Positions 25,102 through 32,897 of a DNA stretch of 38,948 nucleotides are shown in pieces; positions within the stretch are counted from its first letter, which is position 1, and each line of letters starts with the position of its first letter. The notes under the pieces were generated by a model. The model saw only the letters and a list, made by a program, of their open reading frames with translations. It was not told the DNA's origin and ran no database searches. This DNA is from Clostridia bacterium. GTDB taxonomy: Bacteria; Bacillota; Clostridia; Christensenellales; CAG-314. A program made the position numbers and the translations under genes. The DNA lies in assembly GCA_028703495.1 (NCBI GenBank), contig JAQVMT010000019.1, positions 1-38,948 on the forward strand, read 5' to 3'.

Positions 25102-25758
25102 ATGGCTGAAAACGGTGTAATCTACATATTGACCAACCCTTCTTTTCCAGATTACGTAAAAATCGGGTATGCAAAGAACGTAAAAGAAAGATTAAACCAG
25201 CTGAACCGCAGCGAATGCATACCATTTGCTTTCAGAGTTTATGCAACGTACGAGGTTGAGTCTACTCTTTCGGATAAGAAACTACATGATATTATCGATA
25301 AACTTAACCCCGACCTGAGAGCAATAGAAACATTTAATGGAAAACAGCGCAAAAGAGAGTTCTATGCGATGTCGCCAGAAGATGCATATTCGTTGTTGCA
25401 GTCTATTGCGGCAATTCATGGATATGAGAGCAGGCTCGTTTTAGTAGAACCGGATGCCACAGAAAAACAGGAAGAAGCAATGGCCGAAGCAATAACTAAG
25501 GAACGTTCAAAAGGGGAAAATTTCTCGTTTTTTAAATGCCATATACCCGTAGGAGCGACTCTTGTATACGTTGGCAATGAAGAAATAACCTGTACGGTAG
25601 TGGACGATAGGAAGATAGACTATAACGGTCAAATTATGTATACAACCACACTGGCAAAAATCCTGACAGGAAGAAAGCACGGAGTAAACGGACCGATGTA
25701 TTTTACTTATAATGGGAAAAATCTTGGTACATACTATGACGAGTTTCAAGGGAAATAA
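25102..25758 (+). CDS. GIY-YIG nuclease (T5orf172/MUG113 type) with RAMA/DUF4357-like C-terminus
   Basis: A 218-residue protein. The N-terminal domain (about 1-95) has VIYILTNPSFPDYVKIGYA and VKERLNQLN, the GIY-YIG variant of the T5orf172/MUG113 family, with an arginine on the following helix and a conserved REFYAMSPEDA. The C-terminal part (about 150-218) matches the RAMA/DUF4357 pattern: GATLVYVG, TVVDDRKIDYNGQ, AKILTGRKHGVNGPMYFTY. RAMA domains occur beside restriction and adenine-methylation enzymes and are thought to read modified DNA. The start ATG 25102 follows GAGGAG. It is directly between the XRE gene and hsdM (18-nt gap), so an accessory role in the restriction system, such as modification-dependent cleavage, is likely but unproven. 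Confidence 0.82.
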   Translation: MAENGVIYILTNPSFPDYVKIGYAKNVKERLNQLNRSECIPFAFRVYATYEVESTLSDKKLHDIIDKLNPDLRAIETFNGKQRKREFYAMSPEDAYSLLQSIAAIHGYESRLVLVEPDATEKQEEAMAEAITKERSKGENFSFFKCHIPVGATLVYVGNEEITCTVVDDRKIDYNGQIMYTTTLAKILTGRKHGVNGPMYFTYNGKNLGTYYDEFQGK

Positions 25759-25776
25759 GGACAGAGGAGAAAAGTA

Positions 25777-27309
25777 ATGGCCGAAAAGAACAATGCAAAT
25801 ATAGGCTTCGAAAAACAAATATGGGATGCCGCTTGTGTGCTGTGGGGACATATTCCCGCTGCTGAATACCGAAAAGTAATAGTAGGCTTGATTTTTTTAC
25901 GCTACATATCCTGTGCTTTTGAAAAACGATACAAGGCACTTGTGGCAGAGGGAGAAGGCTTTGAGGATGATAGAGATGCTTATGCTTCCGAAAACGTGTT
26001 TTTCGTACCAGAAGAGGCTCGGTGGGAAAAGATTTCTGCGGCAGCTCACACCCCTGAAATTGGCAAAGTCATTGACACAGCCATGAGAGCCATTGAGCTT
26101 GAAAATAAAACGCTTAAAGACGTCTTACCAAAAAACTATGCGAGCCAAGACCTGGACCAACGTGTTCTTGGTAATGTTGTTGACCTGTTCACTAACAAAA
26201 TGCAAATGGACGATACGGAAGAGAGCAAAGACCTTCTCGGTAGAACCTATGAGTATTGCATATCGCAGTTTGCGGCATACGAAGGAGTCAAGGGCGGTGA
26301 GTTCTACACTCCGTCAAGCATTGTAAAAACAATAGTAGCCATTCTCAAGCCATTCAGCAATTGCCGTGTATATGACCCTTGCTGTGGTTCAGGTGGAATG
26401 TTCGTTCAGTCGGTTAAATTCCTGCAAGCACACAGCGGGAAGCGTGACCAAATAGCGGTTTTCGGTCAAGAGTCTAATGCCGACACCTGGAAAATGGCAA
26501 AAATGAATATGGCTATTCGTGGAATAGACGCCAACTTTGGACCGTATCAGGCGGATACGTTTTACAGTGATTTACACCCTCAGTTAAAAGCAGATTTTAT
26601 TATGGCGAATCCGCCATTTAACCTGTCAAACTGGGGGCAAGATAAACTAAAAGAAGATAAACGTTGGAAATACGGTTTACCCCCTGCGGGAAATGCCAAC
26701 TTTGCTTGGATACAGCACATGATATACCACCTCGCTCCAAACGGAAAACTTGGCTTAGTTCTTGCAAACGGAGCCCTTTCCTCACAGACAAGCGGAGAGG
26801 GTGAAATAAGGAAAAAGATTATCGAGGACGACTTGGTCGAGGGCATTGTTGCGATGCCTACTCAGTTGTTTTATAGCGTTACTATTCCCGTTACGTTATG
26901 GTTTATCAGTAAGAATAAAAAGCAGAAAGGGAAAACGGTCTTTATTGATGCCCGTAAAATGGGGTATATGGTTGACCGAAAACACAGAGACTTTACGGAA
27001 GGAGTACAGGAAGACGGTTCAATTGGCGACATAGACAGAATCGCCAAAGCATTTGAAGACTTCCAAAACGGTACATTAGACGAGGTAAAAGGTTTCTGTT
27101 CCGTTAAAACTACGGAGGAAATTGCAGCCCAAGACTATGTATTAACCCCCGGACGCTATGTAGGCATAGAAGACGGTCCGATTGACGATGAGCCTTTTGA
27201 TGATAAGATGAGAAGGCTAACCTCTGAACTATCGGTAATGTTTGATAGGTCTCACGAACTCGAAGATGAAATACGCAAGAAGTTGGGGGCTATTGGATAT
27301 GAAATCTAA
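25777..27309 (+). CDS. hsdM: Type I restriction-modification system DNA methyltransferase subunit
   Basis: A 510-residue N6-adenine methyltransferase subunit HsdM. The helical N-terminal HsdM_N domain begins EKQIWDAACVLWGHIPAAEY. SAM-binding motif I is DPCCGSGGMF (200-209), preceded by KGGEFYTPSSI. The catalytic motif IV is NPPF (278-281). Length is normal. With HsdS it methylates the host recognition site; with HsdR as well it cleaves unmodified DNA. The start ATG 25777 has GAGGAGAAAA upstream. Its 3' end overlaps hsdS1 by 11 nt, indicating translational coupling. Confidence 0.97.
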   Translation: MAEKNNANIGFEKQIWDAACVLWGHIPAAEYRKVIVGLIFLRYISCAFEKRYKALVAEGEGFEDDRDAYASENVFFVPEEARWEKISAAAHTPEIGKVIDTAMRAIELENKTLKDVLPKNYASQDLDQRVLGNVVDLFTNKMQMDDTEESKDLLGRTYEYCISQFAAYEGVKGGEFYTPSSIVKTIVAILKPFSNCRVYDPCCGSGGMFVQSVKFLQAHSGKRDQIAVFGQESNADTWKMAKMNMAIRGIDANFGPYQADTFYSDLHPQLKADFIMANPPFNLSNWGQDKLKEDKRWKYGLPPAGNANFAWIQHMIYHLAPNGKLGLVLANGALSSQTSGEGEIRKKIIEDDLVEGIVAMPTQLFYSVTIPVTLWFISKNKKQKGKTVFIDARKMGYMVDRKHRDFTEGVQEDGSIGDIDRIAKAFEDFQNGTLDEVKGFCSVKTTEEIAAQDYVLTPGRYVGIEDGPIDDEPFDDKMRRLTSELSVMFDRSHELEDEIRKKLGAIGYEI

Positions 27310-28522
27310 GCTATCGTCCTTGTGCGATTATGTGACTGGGAAAACATCAGTTGCAGCATTAACAAAGAAAACATACATTTCCACGGAGAATATGCTTGTT
27401 GAACGTGCCGGTATAACCGAGTCGAGTGCCTTACCGTTAATTGCGACAACTCAGAAATATAGCAAATCCGATATTCTTGTATCCAATATCAGACCGTATT
27501 TTAAGAAGATATGGCAAGCAGAATGGGATGGAGGATGCTCCAATGATGTGCTTGTATTCAGAGCAAAAAGTGGTTGTGACCCAAAGTTTTTATATTACGT
27601 TTTAGCAGATGACGGCTTTTTTGCTTACTCTACTAAAACGTCAAAAGGAACAAAAATGCCAAGGGGGGACAGAAAGGCAATTATGGATTATCCTGTCCCT
27701 GATTTGGATAGCGATAGCCAACGTAAAATTGCCTCGATTCTTTCATCATTAGATGAAAAAATAATTATTAATAGGAGGATAAACGATAATTTACTTGAGC
27801 AAGCACAGACTTTGTTTAAGTCATGGTTTGTGGATTTTGAGCCTTTTGACGAGCAATACTGCATTACACCTGCGGGAACTAAGGCTCCGCCATCACTTTT
27901 GATGAGTCGTATTGCAGATATTCCCCATATACTTGAAACAGGACGTCGTCCTAAAGGAGGAGCTGTCACCGAAGGCATCCCAAGCGTCGGAGCTGAGAAC
28001 GTGAAAGAAATCGGTTCTGTCAATTTCGCCTCAACTAAATACATTCCTAAAGACTTTGCTGCCTCATTAAAGTCCGGAGAAGTGCATGGGTACGAACTTA
28101 TGCTTTACAAGGATGGTGGCAAACCTGGCACTTTCATTCCCCATTTTTCAATGTTTGGAGAAGGATTTCCATTTGACAAGTTTTACATCAATGAGCACGT
28201 ATTCAAACTGGACTTTTTCGTTCCCGGCTATAATGAGTTTGCATATTTTTATCTGCAGACCGATTACCCATACCACTGGCTTGCTAACAACGGAGGTAAA
28301 GCTGCCGTTCCAGGAATAAATCAACAGGATGTTAACTCGATTTGGATATTTACGCCCGAAAACTCAAAGGTGCAAGAGTTTTGCGCTTGGGTTCGTCCGT
28401 TATTTAGGACAATTCTAACTAATTGTGCCCAAAATGTTAAGCTTTCCAAGCTCAGAGATGAGTTGTTACCAAGGCTTATGTCGGGCGAATTGGATGTATC
28501 CGACATAAAGGCTGAGCTCTAA
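27299..28522 (+). CDS. hsdS: Type I specificity subunit HsdS, copy 1 (TRD1-A / TRD2-X)
   Basis: A 407-residue DNA-recognition subunit with two target recognition domains separated by conserved helices. The N-terminal TRD (called A here, about 1-145) is unique in the window. The spacer INDNLLEQAQTLFKSWFVDF is encoded right at recombination core a. The C-terminal TRD (X) and the final helix, LRDELLPRLMSGELDVSDI, follow. The start ATG 27299 overlaps the hsdM end; the longer open frame to 27242 lies inside hsdM and is not the start. This is the copy coupled to hsdM and thus probably the expressed one. Its stop lies inside the inverted 29-bp site b. The X half is identical to that of HsdS copy 2. 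Confidence 0.95.
   Translation: MKSKLSSLCDYVTGKTSVAALTKKTYISTENMLVERAGITESSALPLIATTQKYSKSDILVSNIRPYFKKIWQAEWDGGCSNDVLVFRAKSGCDPKFLYYVLADDGFFAYSTKTSKGTKMPRGDRKAIMDYPVPDLDSDSQRKIASILSSLDEKIIINRRINDNLLEQAQTLFKSWFVDFEPFDEQYCITPAGTKAPPSLLMSRIADIPHILETGRRPKGGAVTEGIPSVGAENVKEIGSVNFASTKYIPKDFAASLKSGEVHGYELMLYKDGGKPGTFIPHFSMFGEGFPFDKFYINEHVFKLDFFVPGYNEFAYFYLQTDYPYHWLANNGGKAAVPGINQQDVNSIWIFTPENSKVQEFCAWVRPLFRTILTNCAQNVKLSKLRDELLPRLMSGELDVSDIKAEL
27779..27793 (+). repeat. Recombination core a (mid-hsdS1)
   Basis: The 15-bp core ATAAACGATAATTTA, encoding the IxDNL junction between the two halves of HsdS. It is also the left edge of the first copy of the 2545-bp duplication. The preceding G is shared with cores c and e. 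Confidence 0.8.
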
Positions 28523-28542
28523 ACCGCTAAATTATCGTTTAT
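28514..28542 (-). repeat. Recombination site b (3' end of hsdS1, inverted)
   Basis: A 29-bp site whose reverse strand carries the same 15-bp core as a (28542-28528) plus GCGGTTTAGAGCTC. It includes the hsdS1 stop codon. With core a it flanks the TRD2-X half as an inverted pair. Confidence 0.8.
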
Positions 28543-28552
28543 AGGAGGAACT

Positions 28553-28723
28553 ATGAAATATAAAAAAGGTGATATTGTGCTACTCTATGATGAGCAGACA
28601 GCGTTGATACTTAAGGTCAATTCAGAAACGAAAAAGTATTTAGTCGTAAATACCGATGATAACAATGGCGAGGCTTTTTCTGTTTCAGAGGCTGAAATTT
28701 ATATGTTAGTTACCAGGATGTAG
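28553..28723 (+). CDS. Small protein of unknown function (orf56), copy 1
   Basis: A 56-residue ORF with a good Shine-Dalgarno (GGAGGA, 5 nt before ATG) that begins 10 nt after recombination site b. It starts MKYKKGDIVLLYDEQTAL and looks like a small beta-rich, SH3/KOW-like fold (alternating hydrophobic strands, no cysteines). It sits between hsdS and the recombinase, inside the duplicated unit. Its invariant position next to the crossover site and before the recombinase suggests an accessory factor of recombination or expression, but I recognise no family. Confidence 0.7.
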   Translation: MKYKKGDIVLLYDEQTALILKVNSETKKYLVVNTDDNNGEAFSVSEAEIYMLVTRM

Positions 28724-28731
28724 GTAATAAC

Positions 28732-28750
28732 CTCTCACCGACGGCGAGAG
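28732..28750 (+). promoter_or_regulatory. Hairpin in the leader of the recombinase gene, copy 1
   Basis: CTCTC (28732-28736) pairs with GAGAG (28746-28750), with CCG and CGG continuing the stem inside. A weaker stem, AGAAC with GTTCT, follows before the Shine-Dalgarno AGGAG. It could tune recombinase translation or end the hsdS transcript. An identical copy lies at 31277-31295. Confidence 0.35.
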
Positions 28751-28808
28751 TGAACAGTAGAACTGCCGTTGCATAGTCGTTCTCCAAAAAAATTACAGGA
28801 GAAAAACT

Positions 28809-29804
28809 ATGGAACAGGAATTCATCAATGACGTTGTCCTTGGAATGCTTCCATTCTTAGACAACAGGCAAATGCAGGAGCTACAAAAAGTGCTAAAACA
28901 CGCACTTCACGGGAAATCAATCGTTACGGAGGAAAATGGAAACCTTGAACCGATTGAAAAGGAAAACGACCAACTTGCTACGCTATTTATAGCAGCAAAA
29001 CGAGTCGAGGGATGTTCGGAAAAGTCTCTGAAATACTACCAAATGACGATAACAACGCTATTGTCGACTGTTGGCAAGGATGTTCGGAGAATAACAACGG
29101 ATGACCTGCGAGCATATTTGACTAATTATCAGTCAACCAAATGCTCAAGCAAGGTTACCATAGATAACATAAGGCGGATACTATCGAGCTTCTTTTCATG
29201 GCTTGAGGACGAAGATTATATTCTCAAAAGTCCAGTGAGAAGAATACATAAGGTAAAATCCACAGCCAGCATTAAGGAGACTTACTCAGACGAGGCTCTT
29301 GAGGAAATGAGGGACAACTGCGTTGAATTGCGAGACCTTGCAATAATTGATATGCTTGCCTCGTCAGGAATGCGTGTCGGAGAAATGGTACTGTTAAACC
29401 GAGAGGATATAGACTTTTCAGAGAGAGAATGTGTGGTGCTCGGTAAGGGCGATAAGGAAAGGCCAGTGTACTTTGACGCACGAACAAAGATACACTTGAT
29501 GAACTACCTAAACAGCAGGACTGATGATAACCCAGCATTGTTTGTGTCTCTCAAATCGCCGTTCAATCGATTGCTAATCGGAGGAATTGAGGTTCGAATA
29601 AGAGAACTTGGTAGGCGGTTAGGCGTGATTAAGTCTCACCCACATAAGTTCAGACGTACGCTTGCAACCACGGCAATAGACAAGGGAATGCCGATAGAGC
29701 AGCTACAGTGCCTTTTAGGGCATAAACGAATAGACACAACCTTGCAGTATGCAAAGGTAAAACAGAGCAATGTAAAAATTGCTCATAGGAAATACATTGG
29801 ATAG
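28809..29804 (+). CDS. Tyrosine site-specific recombinase (XerC/D-like), copy 1
   Basis: A 331-residue integrase/recombinase. An N-terminal SAM-like core-binding domain (about 50-135, EKSLKYYQMTITTLLSTVGK) precedes a catalytic domain with the complete set: Arg189 in SGMRVGE, Lys213 in GKGDKERP, His279 and Arg282 in HKFRR, His305 in LLGHKR and nucleophile Tyr314 in TTLQYAKV. Such enzymes, next to duplicated hsdS genes, are known to invert or exchange target recognition domains in phase-variable type I systems. The start ATG 28809 has AGGAG upstream. It is inside the duplicated unit and ends 9 nt before the TRD1-B half-gene. All catalytic residues are present, so it should be active. Confidence 0.95.
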   Translation: MEQEFINDVVLGMLPFLDNRQMQELQKVLKHALHGKSIVTEENGNLEPIEKENDQLATLFIAAKRVEGCSEKSLKYYQMTITTLLSTVGKDVRRITTDDLRAYLTNYQSTKCSSKVTIDNIRRILSSFFSWLEDEDYILKSPVRRIHKVKSTASIKETYSDEALEEMRDNCVELRDLAIIDMLASSGMRVGEMVLLNREDIDFSERECVVLGKGDKERPVYFDARTKIHLMNYLNSRTDDNPALFVSLKSPFNRLLIGGIEVRIRELGRRLGVIKSHPHKFRRTLATTAIDKGMPIEQLQCLLGHKRIDTTLQYAKVKQSNVKIAHRKYIG

Positions 29805-29813
29805 GAGTGTAAT

Positions 29814-31067
29814 ATGCGAAAGTGTTGTATTGGAGATATTTGTGAATCAGTATCAGATACATATAGAGGCAATGCGAATCAAGTTGTTCTGATAAACACT
29901 TCTGACGTACTCGACGGAAGAGTTTTGAACCATACATACGTAAAAAACGAGGGTCTAAAAGGTCAATTTAAGAAAACATTTGCAAAAAACGATATATTAT
30001 ACTCGGAAATAAGGCCCGCCAATAAGCGTTTTGCTTTTGTGGATTTCTGTAATACTGGTGATTATATCGCATCAACGAAACTGATGGTAATTCGCTCCAA
30101 GACACACATGGTTAGACCACGGTTTTTATTTGCAATACTAAAATCACAAGGGTTGATTGATGAACTTCAGACGTTGGCTGAAACAAGGTCTGGTACATTT
30201 CCTCAAATAACTTTTTCTGGTGAATTAGCATCAAAAGAGATTTTTCTTCCCGAACTTGAATATCAAGACAAGATTGTGTCGGTACTTGATTCAATAGAGG
30301 GAAGAATCTCAACAAATGCTTTGATAAACGATAATTTACTTGAGCAAGCACAGACTTTGTTTAAGTCATGGTTTGTGGATTTTGAGCCTTTTGACGAGCA
30401 ATACTGCATTACACCTGCGGGAACTAAGGCTCCGCCATCACTTTTGATGAGTCGTATTGCAGATATTCCCCATATACTTGAAACAGGACGTCGTCCTAAA
30501 GGAGGAGCTGTCACCGAAGGCATCCCAAGCGTCGGAGCTGAGAACGTGAAAGAAATCGGTTCTGTCAATTTCGCCTCAACTAAATACATTCCTAAAGACT
30601 TTGCTGCCTCATTAAAGTCCGGAGAAGTGCATGGGTACGAACTTATGCTTTACAAGGATGGTGGCAAACCTGGCACTTTCATTCCCCATTTTTCAATGTT
30701 TGGAGAAGGATTTCCATTTGACAAGTTTTACATCAATGAGCACGTATTCAAACTGGACTTTTTCGTTCCCGGCTATAATGAGTTTGCATATTTTTATCTG
30801 CAGACCGATTACCCATACCACTGGCTTGCTAACAACGGAGGTAAAGCTGCCGTTCCAGGAATAAATCAACAGGATGTTAACTCGATTTGGATATTTACGC
30901 CCGAAAACTCAAAGGTGCAAGAGTTTTGCGCTTGGGTTCGTCCGTTATTTAGGACAATTCTAACTAATTGTGCCCAAAATGTTAAGCTTTCCAAGCTCAG
31001 AGATGAGTTGTTACCAAGGCTTATGTCGGGCGAATTGGATGTATCCGACATAAAGGCTGAGCTCTAA
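29814..31067 (+). CDS. hsdS: Type I specificity subunit HsdS, copy 2 (TRD1-B / TRD2-X)
   Basis: A 417-residue HsdS. The N-terminal TRD (B, about 1-155, beginning MRKCCIGDICESVSDTY) differs from copy 1. From the INDNLLEQAQTLF spacer onward it is identical to copy 1 (TRD2-X), with the junction at core c. The start ATG 29814 has AGGAG 7 nt upstream, 9 nt after the recombinase stop, so it is translated with it if that gene is transcribed. It is a complete gene and would give a second methylation specificity sharing one half-site with copy 1. This gene exists only because of the tandem duplication: it is the junction between the two units. Confidence 0.93.
   Translation: MRKCCIGDICESVSDTYRGNANQVVLINTSDVLDGRVLNHTYVKNEGLKGQFKKTFAKNDILYSEIRPANKRFAFVDFCNTGDYIASTKLMVIRSKTHMVRPRFLFAILKSQGLIDELQTLAETRSGTFPQITFSGELASKEIFLPELEYQDKIVSVLDSIEGRISTNALINDNLLEQAQTLFKSWFVDFEPFDEQYCITPAGTKAPPSLLMSRIADIPHILETGRRPKGGAVTEGIPSVGAENVKEIGSVNFASTKYIPKDFAASLKSGEVHGYELMLYKDGGKPGTFIPHFSMFGEGFPFDKFYINEHVFKLDFFVPGYNEFAYFYLQTDYPYHWLANNGGKAAVPGINQQDVNSIWIFTPENSKVQEFCAWVRPLFRTILTNCAQNVKLSKLRDELLPRLMSGELDVSDIKAEL
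30324..30338 (+). repeat. Recombination core c (mid-hsdS2)
   Basis: The same 15-bp core as a, at the junction between the two copies of the duplication, in direct orientation to a and e. Confidence 0.8.
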
Positions 31068-31087
31068 ACCGCTAAATTATCGTTTAT
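31059..31087 (-). repeat. Recombination site d (3' end of hsdS2, inverted)
   Basis: Identical copy of site b, 2545 bp downstream, containing the hsdS2 stop codon and the inverted core. Confidence 0.8.
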
Positions 31088-31097
31088 AGGAGGAACT

Positions 31098-31268
31098 ATG
31101 AAATATAAAAAAGGTGATATTGTGCTACTCTATGATGAGCAGACAGCGTTGATACTTAAGGTCAATTCAGAAACGAAAAAGTATTTAGTCGTAAATACCG
31201 ATGATAACAATGGCGAGGCTTTTTCTGTTTCAGAGGCTGAAATTTATATGTTAGTTACCAGGATGTAG
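31098..31268 (+). CDS. Small protein of unknown function (orf56), copy 2
   Basis: Identical duplicate of the 56-residue ORF at 28553-28723, again 10 nt after a recombination site and with the same GGAGGA ribosome binding site. It is part of the second copy of the 2545-bp unit. Confidence 0.7.
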   Translation: MKYKKGDIVLLYDEQTALILKVNSETKKYLVVNTDDNNGEAFSVSEAEIYMLVTRM

Positions 31269-31353
31269 GTAATAACCTCTCACCGACGGCGAGAGTGAAC
31301 AGTAGAACTGCCGTTGCATAGTCGTTCTCCAAAAAAATTACAGGAGAAAAACT

Positions 31354-32349
31354 ATGGAACAGGAATTCATCAATGACGTTGTCCTTGGAATGCTTCCATT
31401 CTTAGACAACAGGCAAATGCAGGAGCTACAAAAAGTGCTAAAACACGCACTTCACGGGAAATCAATCGTTACGGAGGAAAATGGAAACCTTGAACCGATT
31501 GAAAAGGAAAACGACCAACTTGCTACGCTATTTATAGCAGCAAAACGAGTCGAGGGATGTTCGGAAAAGTCTCTGAAATACTACCAAATGACGATAACAA
31601 CGCTATTGTCGACTGTTGGCAAGGATGTTCGGAGAATAACAACGGATGACCTGCGAGCATATTTGACTAATTATCAGTCAACCAAATGCTCAAGCAAGGT
31701 TACCATAGATAACATAAGGCGGATACTATCGAGCTTCTTTTCATGGCTTGAGGACGAAGATTATATTCTCAAAAGTCCAGTGAGAAGAATACATAAGGTA
31801 AAATCCACAGCCAGCATTAAGGAGACTTACTCAGACGAGGCTCTTGAGGAAATGAGGGACAACTGCGTTGAATTGCGAGACCTTGCAATAATTGATATGC
31901 TTGCCTCGTCAGGAATGCGTGTCGGAGAAATGGTACTGTTAAACCGAGAGGATATAGACTTTTCAGAGAGAGAATGTGTGGTGCTCGGTAAGGGCGATAA
32001 GGAAAGGCCAGTGTACTTTGACGCACGAACAAAGATACACTTGATGAACTACCTAAACAGCAGGACTGATGATAACCCAGCATTGTTTGTGTCTCTCAAA
32101 TCGCCGTTCAATCGATTGCTAATCGGAGGAATTGAGGTTCGAATAAGAGAACTTGGTAGGCGGTTAGGCGTGATTAAGTCTCACCCACATAAGTTCAGAC
32201 GTACGCTTGCAACCACGGCAATAGACAAGGGAATGCCGATAGAGCAGCTACAGTGCCTTTTAGGGCATAAACGAATAGACACAACCTTGCAGTATGCAAA
32301 GGTAAAACAGAGCAATGTAAAAATTGCTCATAGGAAATACATTGGATAG
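31354..32349 (+). CDS. Tyrosine site-specific recombinase (XerC/D-like), copy 2
   Basis: Identical in all 331 residues to the recombinase at 28809-29804, with the same catalytic Arg, Lys, His, Arg, His and Tyr. Identity at the DNA level implies a recent duplication or an assembly effect. It is followed after 9 nt by the truncated hsdS half-gene. Two active copies would raise recombinase dosage, or allow the unit to be lost and regained without losing the enzyme. Confidence 0.95.
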   Translation: MEQEFINDVVLGMLPFLDNRQMQELQKVLKHALHGKSIVTEENGNLEPIEKENDQLATLFIAAKRVEGCSEKSLKYYQMTITTLLSTVGKDVRRITTDDLRAYLTNYQSTKCSSKVTIDNIRRILSSFFSWLEDEDYILKSPVRRIHKVKSTASIKETYSDEALEEMRDNCVELRDLAIIDMLASSGMRVGEMVLLNREDIDFSERECVVLGKGDKERPVYFDARTKIHLMNYLNSRTDDNPALFVSLKSPFNRLLIGGIEVRIRELGRRLGVIKSHPHKFRRTLATTAIDKGMPIEQLQCLLGHKRIDTTLQYAKVKQSNVKIAHRKYIG

Positions 32350-32358
32350 GAGTGTAAT

Positions 32359-32892
32359 ATGCGAAAGTGTTGTATTGGAGATATTTGTGAATCAGTATCA
32401 GATACATATAGAGGCAATGCGAATCAAGTTGTTCTGATAAACACTTCTGACGTACTCGACGGAAGAGTTTTGAACCATACATACGTAAAAAACGAGGGTC
32501 TAAAAGGTCAATTTAAGAAAACATTTGCAAAAAACGATATATTATACTCGGAAATAAGGCCCGCCAATAAGCGTTTTGCTTTTGTGGATTTCTGTAATAC
32601 TGGTGATTATATCGCATCAACGAAACTGATGGTAATTCGCTCCAAGACACACATGGTTAGACCACGGTTTTTATTTGCAATACTAAAATCACAAGGGTTG
32701 ATTGATGAACTTCAGACGTTGGCTGAAACAAGGTCTGGTACATTTCCTCAAATAACTTTTTCTGGTGAATTAGCATCAAAAGAGATTTTTCTTCCCGAAC
32801 TTGAATATCAAGACAAGATTGTGTCGGTACTTGATTCAATAGAGGGAAGAATCTCAACAAATGCTTTGATAAACGATAATTTAGCGGTTTAG
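32359..32892 (+). CDS. Truncated HsdS, N-terminal half only (TRD1-B)
   Basis: A 177-residue half specificity subunit. Residues 1-174 are identical to the N-terminal half of HsdS copy 2; after INDNL it reads only AV and stops at TAG (32890-32892), because core e is joined here to the end of the inverted TRD2-Y cassette. It carries one recognition domain plus one conserved helix region. Known precedent: half-size HsdS proteins (for example from EcoDXXI and NgoAV systems) can dimerise and recognise symmetric sites, so this need not be inactive. Inversion of the neighbouring cassette (e to f) would extend it to a full HsdS with TRD1-B/TRD2-Y. Confidence 0.9.
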   Translation: MRKCCIGDICESVSDTYRGNANQVVLINTSDVLDGRVLNHTYVKNEGLKGQFKKTFAKNDILYSEIRPANKRFAFVDFCNTGDYIASTKLMVIRSKTHMVRPRFLFAILKSQGLIDELQTLAETRSGTFPQITFSGELASKEIFLPELEYQDKIVSVLDSIEGRISTNALINDNLAV

Positions 32893-32897
32893 AGCTC
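32869..32897 (+). repeat. Recombination site e (end of half hsdS, hybrid)
   Basis: The core (32869-32883) followed by GCGGTTTAGAGCTC: the left flank is that of a mid-gene core, the right flank that of a 3'-end site. It ends the forward half-gene with TAG and the opposing minus-strand cassette with TAA (32889-32891), so one site supplies stops in both directions. Confidence 0.8.

Larger units (their letters stand above)
27779..30323 (+). repeat. 2545-bp tandem duplication, copy 1
   Basis: A unit containing in order: core a, the TRD2-X half of hsdS1, the inverted site b, the 56-residue ORF, the recombinase gene and the TRD1-B half of hsdS2. It is followed directly by a second copy. Every stretch I compared by eye is identical, and the encoded proteins are identical throughout. 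Outside the core the flanks differ, so the edges are exactly at cores a and c. Confidence 0.9.
30324..32868 (+). repeat. 2545-bp tandem duplication, copy 2
   Basis: Second unit, identical to 27779-30323 by eye. It ends exactly where core e begins; beyond that the sequence switches to the GCGGTTTAG-type flank instead of the CTTGAGC flank that follows cores a and c. Confidence 0.9.

Noticed and set aside
27779..32868. Duplicated unit as an insertion sequence or transposon
   Set aside because: There are no terminal inverted repeats or target duplications at the unit ends; the boundaries are the hsdS recombination core in direct orientation.
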